A DNA stretch of 64,000 nucleotides from Atkinsonella hypoxylon. Lineage: Eukaryota; Ascomycota; Sordariomycetes; Hypocreales; Clavicipitaceae. Made by a program: the position numbers and the translations under genes. The stretch is taken from NCBI GenBank assembly GCA_000729835.1, contig JFHB01000110.1, forward strand, positions 37,044 through 101,043, in the 5' to 3' direction. Of this stretch, positions 61,173 to 64,000 are shown piece by piece (positions within the stretch are counted from its first letter, which is position 1; each line of letters begins with the position of its first letter). The notes under the pieces were generated by a model that saw only the letters and a program-made list of their open reading frames with translations, was not told the DNA's origin and did no database searches.

Positions 61173-63312
61173 TCTAAATTAGCTAGATATAGCTGTTTAG
61201 GACTTAGTGGTTTAGTACTATTCGCAGTAGTATTAACTAAATCCACTATAGTAGGAAGGATGTAAGACTATAGATATAGAGGTAATTGTAACCACTGTAG
61301 GGTAGCACGCAAACGGTCTAGAAGTACCCTTATAGCTCTCTCTATAAGCCTATTCTGTTTATAAATATAGGGGCAAGAGGTACTAAAGTAAATACCCTTA
61401 GAAGATAGCTAAGCTTACAACCTAGTATTAATTTCTATACTACTATTAAAATAAAGGTGTTTAGGGTAGCAGTTATACTGGTTTTTTAATTCCTTAAAGA
61501 AGCCTTTAATACAGCTATAGAGAGTAAAACCCTCTTTATTAGCTAGATTAAAAGACCACTTATACCGTAATTTTCTATTAATTAGAAAAAGAACTAGAGG
61601 TCTCTTATTGTACAGTATAGGCTCTATTTTAACGGTATCTCCCTCTATAATATCTAAACATCTAGGGGGGTTAGGAATAGCACGCTTACTAGGTCTTCTA
61701 ACAGCTTTAGCTTAGTTGCAAGCTAGGCAGTTAAAATCCTTATCCTTAATTTTCGTAAAATTAGGGATTCCTTTAGTAATAGAAGCAGTCTTCTTTAGTA
61801 AAGGGAGTCCTATATGCCCTAATCTAATGTGCTAAGTAGCAGCTAATTCTAGGAGCTTCTTATAGGAAGAAGAAGTAGTAGGATTACTACTAGAATTATT
61901 ATTAGAGCTAGCTTCTTGTTGCTCCCTATCTTGCTAGATCTCTTAAGAACTATAGGCCTCGTTTAAGGGATCTAGACAGCTACTTCCTCTAATATCTAGC
62001 AACTTAGGATTTAGACCTTCTAAATCCCTGTTATTAGAAGGAATCTAACTAGGAGCCCGTTTAGGAACTAGGGCTAATGGCTTTATAGTATCGTTATTGG
62101 TATTATCTTCTTCTTCTTTAAAATTAAATAATTCCTCGATTTAGCTATATTCCTTAGGATTAAAACTAGGCTGTTAAGGGATTTAAACCTCTATAGAATA
62201 ACTAGTATTATAACCGCTATTATACCTATTACTAGTAAATCCTATATAAGAGAGATTTACGTAGTTTTTACACACTCTAAGGGTCTCTTGCCCCTTAAGC
62301 TGTAAGAAGAAACTATACTTTTTGGGATTTAGAAGCTTATAGTAGCTTCTATTAGCTAGAAATAGCTAATTTCTAAGGAGAGTGCCCCCTATTAAATAGT
62401 GCTTTAGACTACTAATTAGGCTAGTATCTAAACCTAGGCAATATAGAGCATCCTTTAGAGCTAAAGGCCTATATTTAGCTGGATTTATACTAACTAGTAC
62501 TTAGAATACAGCAGTTCCCTGTCCTTTAGGATAAATAGGACCTCCTCTAGTAGCAATAGGCGCGGTTTTACCCTTTTTTATAGGCTTAAAAGTCCTAAAA
62601 AATGCCTTATTGTTAACTATATAATAGGTAGAACCTATATTGTATAGTAGGGAGTTTTTAATTATTCTATTAGAGTAATTAAAAGAAGGGGTATTATTAC
62701 TAGTAGTACTAGTATTACTAGTAGTAGATTCTATATCTAAATTGTAAGAATTATTACTACTAGAACTGCTAGATTCACTATCGAAATCTATAGTATCCTA
62801 GTTGCTAGTAGATAGGTTATAACAACCTATAGCAAAAGCAGCTTCTCTATCCTTATTCCTAGAGTTTTTGTTACTTCTTCTTCGGCCCTTCCACTTTTTC
62901 TTATTCTTAGAGGCTTTATCTGTATCTTTAGAGGCATTAGAATCTTTAGAATTAGAATCGGAATTCTTCTTCTAATTAGGAGGATTCTTTCCTTAATTAG
63001 CTTTATTATTATTATTAGAACTATTAGAATTAGAAGCTTTATAACTAAGAGCCTTAGATATAGAGGAGCTTTTATCTCTTTGTTCTTCTAATAAGTTAGC
63101 TATAAGGAACTGTAAATTTAGCATTTTTACAGATAGACCTTATGCTCTAGCAGCTCTAATAGAATATTGCTGCCTTTTAGCCTAGCTAGGGAAGGTCTTC
63201 TTTAAAGCATTAATATAATAATTTACCTAGTCAATAGGATCGATAGCTATACTATAGAGCTGTAGTCTAGCTAGTAAATTATTAAATTTAGCATTAAAGG
63301 CCTCTAAAGATC
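61173..63312 (-). pseudogene. A3 polyprotein, N-terminal part (Gag, protease, integrase)
   Basis: Reverse-strand family A frame resuming after B. The integrase core is at about 61200-61800, with zinc-finger C-L-A-C in complement (about 61715-61735). The protease site is about 62620-62660, the basic/Ser-rich Gag tail about 62700-62960, and Gag proper reaches the window's right part. It is cut at 63312 by the A5 LTR after agatc. Confidence 0.88.
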
Positions 63313-64000
63313 TATTAAAAATAATAGGGATTACAGGACTAGATAGAAGAGGGTAGTGGTCTCTTATATTCAGCACCTGTAATTGCTTCTAGCAATTATC
63401 ACGTAGTGGAAGCAGCAGCGGCCTAAATCAAGCTGTAGTGTATAGTATAGATCACGTAGAGGCAATAGATAACTATAATAGTGGTATCTTTATATTGAGA
63501 GCGCTGTAACGAACAGTGAGGGTAGGATCTCGAATCTTTCCAGTCCCTTATAGACCTACTAACTATATTAGCAGGCTGTAGTCGCTAAAAGGGGCTTATA
63601 GGCTACTTTATAATTTCCGCAAAAAGATTTACTATATAAAAACAAAAAAATCAACTTACGGCTATACAAACGAGACGCCTATATGCATAATTTAATAAAT
63701 TTTACTAATAACAAGCAACCCTTATAAGCAACTCTATCTAACAATTATACTATTAGATAGCCCTAATTCTTAGCTTTCGAATAGTATACTTCTTGAATTC
63801 TACTATTGCTAGTTGTAGAGAAAATCGCTGTTAAAGTTGACTATAGGTTAGGCAACTTTGCCTTAGTTGATTCTAGATGTTTCGCATCTAGTAACAGCAA
63901 TATCTCTACTAAAAATCAACGTAACAAGACCTAGTTAGGGTCACGTGATAGAGCAACTAACAGGCAACTAGCGAGCATAAAAATAGGCTATACAGGGTAG
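63313..64000 (-). repeat. A5: family A LTR inserted in A3 Gag, runs off the window
   Basis: Plus-strand TATTAAAAATAATAGGG to the window end at gctatacagggtag, only about 13 bases short of the expected terminus. Contains the extra block (gcaactaacaggcaactag, about 63964-63982) also present in the A4 3' LTR. Both ends are only lightly RIP-mutated, which suggests a solo LTR and not the LTR of a complete element. Confidence 0.85.

Larger units (their letters stand above)
27724..64000 (-). mobile_element. A3: Ty1/copia element on minus strand, split by B and by A5, continues past window
   Basis: Its 3' LTR is at the left (27724-28418). The internal sequence runs leftwards in frame and is broken at 30906/61168 by B (target aaggc) and at 63312 by an A-family LTR. 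It is the outermost of the nested stack, so the oldest insertion on the right side. Its N-terminal Gag, leader and 5' LTR lie beyond 64000. Confidence 0.88.

Overview
The window is a gene-poor, very TA-rich block built almost entirely of dead LTR retrotransposons nested inside one another. The coding frames are still readable end to end. Nearly every in-frame stop is TAG or TAA where the family expects a Gln (sometimes Trp) codon, catalytic Asp codons read as Asn, and CpA/TpG is depleted. This is the pattern of repeat-induced point mutation (RIP), so the source is most likely a filamentous ascomycete (Pezizomycotina) in a heterochromatic or accessory AT-rich compartment. I cannot name the species. 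I see no host gene, tRNA, rRNA or CRISPR array.

Six families can be separated and are named here for convenience. A is Ty1/copia, LTR about 695 bp, starting TGTTRAAAAT and ending ATTTTCAATA. B is Ty1/copia, LTR 526 bp, TRTCAAAAG..TTTTGAYA. C is Ty1/copia, with an RT of QTDD type. G is Ty3/gypsy with a chromodomain, 9.95 kb, LTR 243 bp, TGTTACGG..CCGTAACA. H is a Ty3/gypsy chromovirus, 5.97 kb, LTR 328 bp. S is seen only as solo LTRs of about 322 bp.

Layout from left to right: A1 (3' part, enters from the left) 1-5881; C polyprotein 5882-8883; G1 8884-18832 inside C; C continues 18838-19039; A2 19040-26867 inside C; end of C and its 3' LTR to about 27375; an unidentified decayed coding fragment 27376-27723; then A3 on the minus strand, from 27724 to beyond the window. 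Inside A3 sits B (30907-61167). Inside B sit solo LTR S1 (30974-31296), G2 (minus strand, 34313-52067) and H (52887-58853). Inside G2 sit A4 (39149-47005) and solo LTR S2 (47053-47374). A second A LTR (A5) interrupts A3 from 63313 to the window end. Most insertions are confirmed by exact 5-bp target duplications (G1 gctat, G2 aagtc, H gctaa, A2 atact, B aaggc, S1 ctagc, S2 attag), and the host reading frame resumes across each insert. The order of insertion is therefore A3, then B, then G2/H/S1, then A4/S2.

The most interesting points are: (1) RIP is much weaker in the outer tens of bases of each element than in the matching inner LTR copy; (2) A4 looks like a recombinant of two A elements that also deleted about 390 bp of G2; (3) family G carries about 600 codons of unexplained coding-like sequence between its chromodomain and its 3' LTR, present in both copies; (4) H keeps a canonical A_AAA_AAC slippery heptamer exactly in phase at its gag/pol frame change; (5) A and B have primer-binding sites matching the anticodon arm of initiator tRNA-Met.
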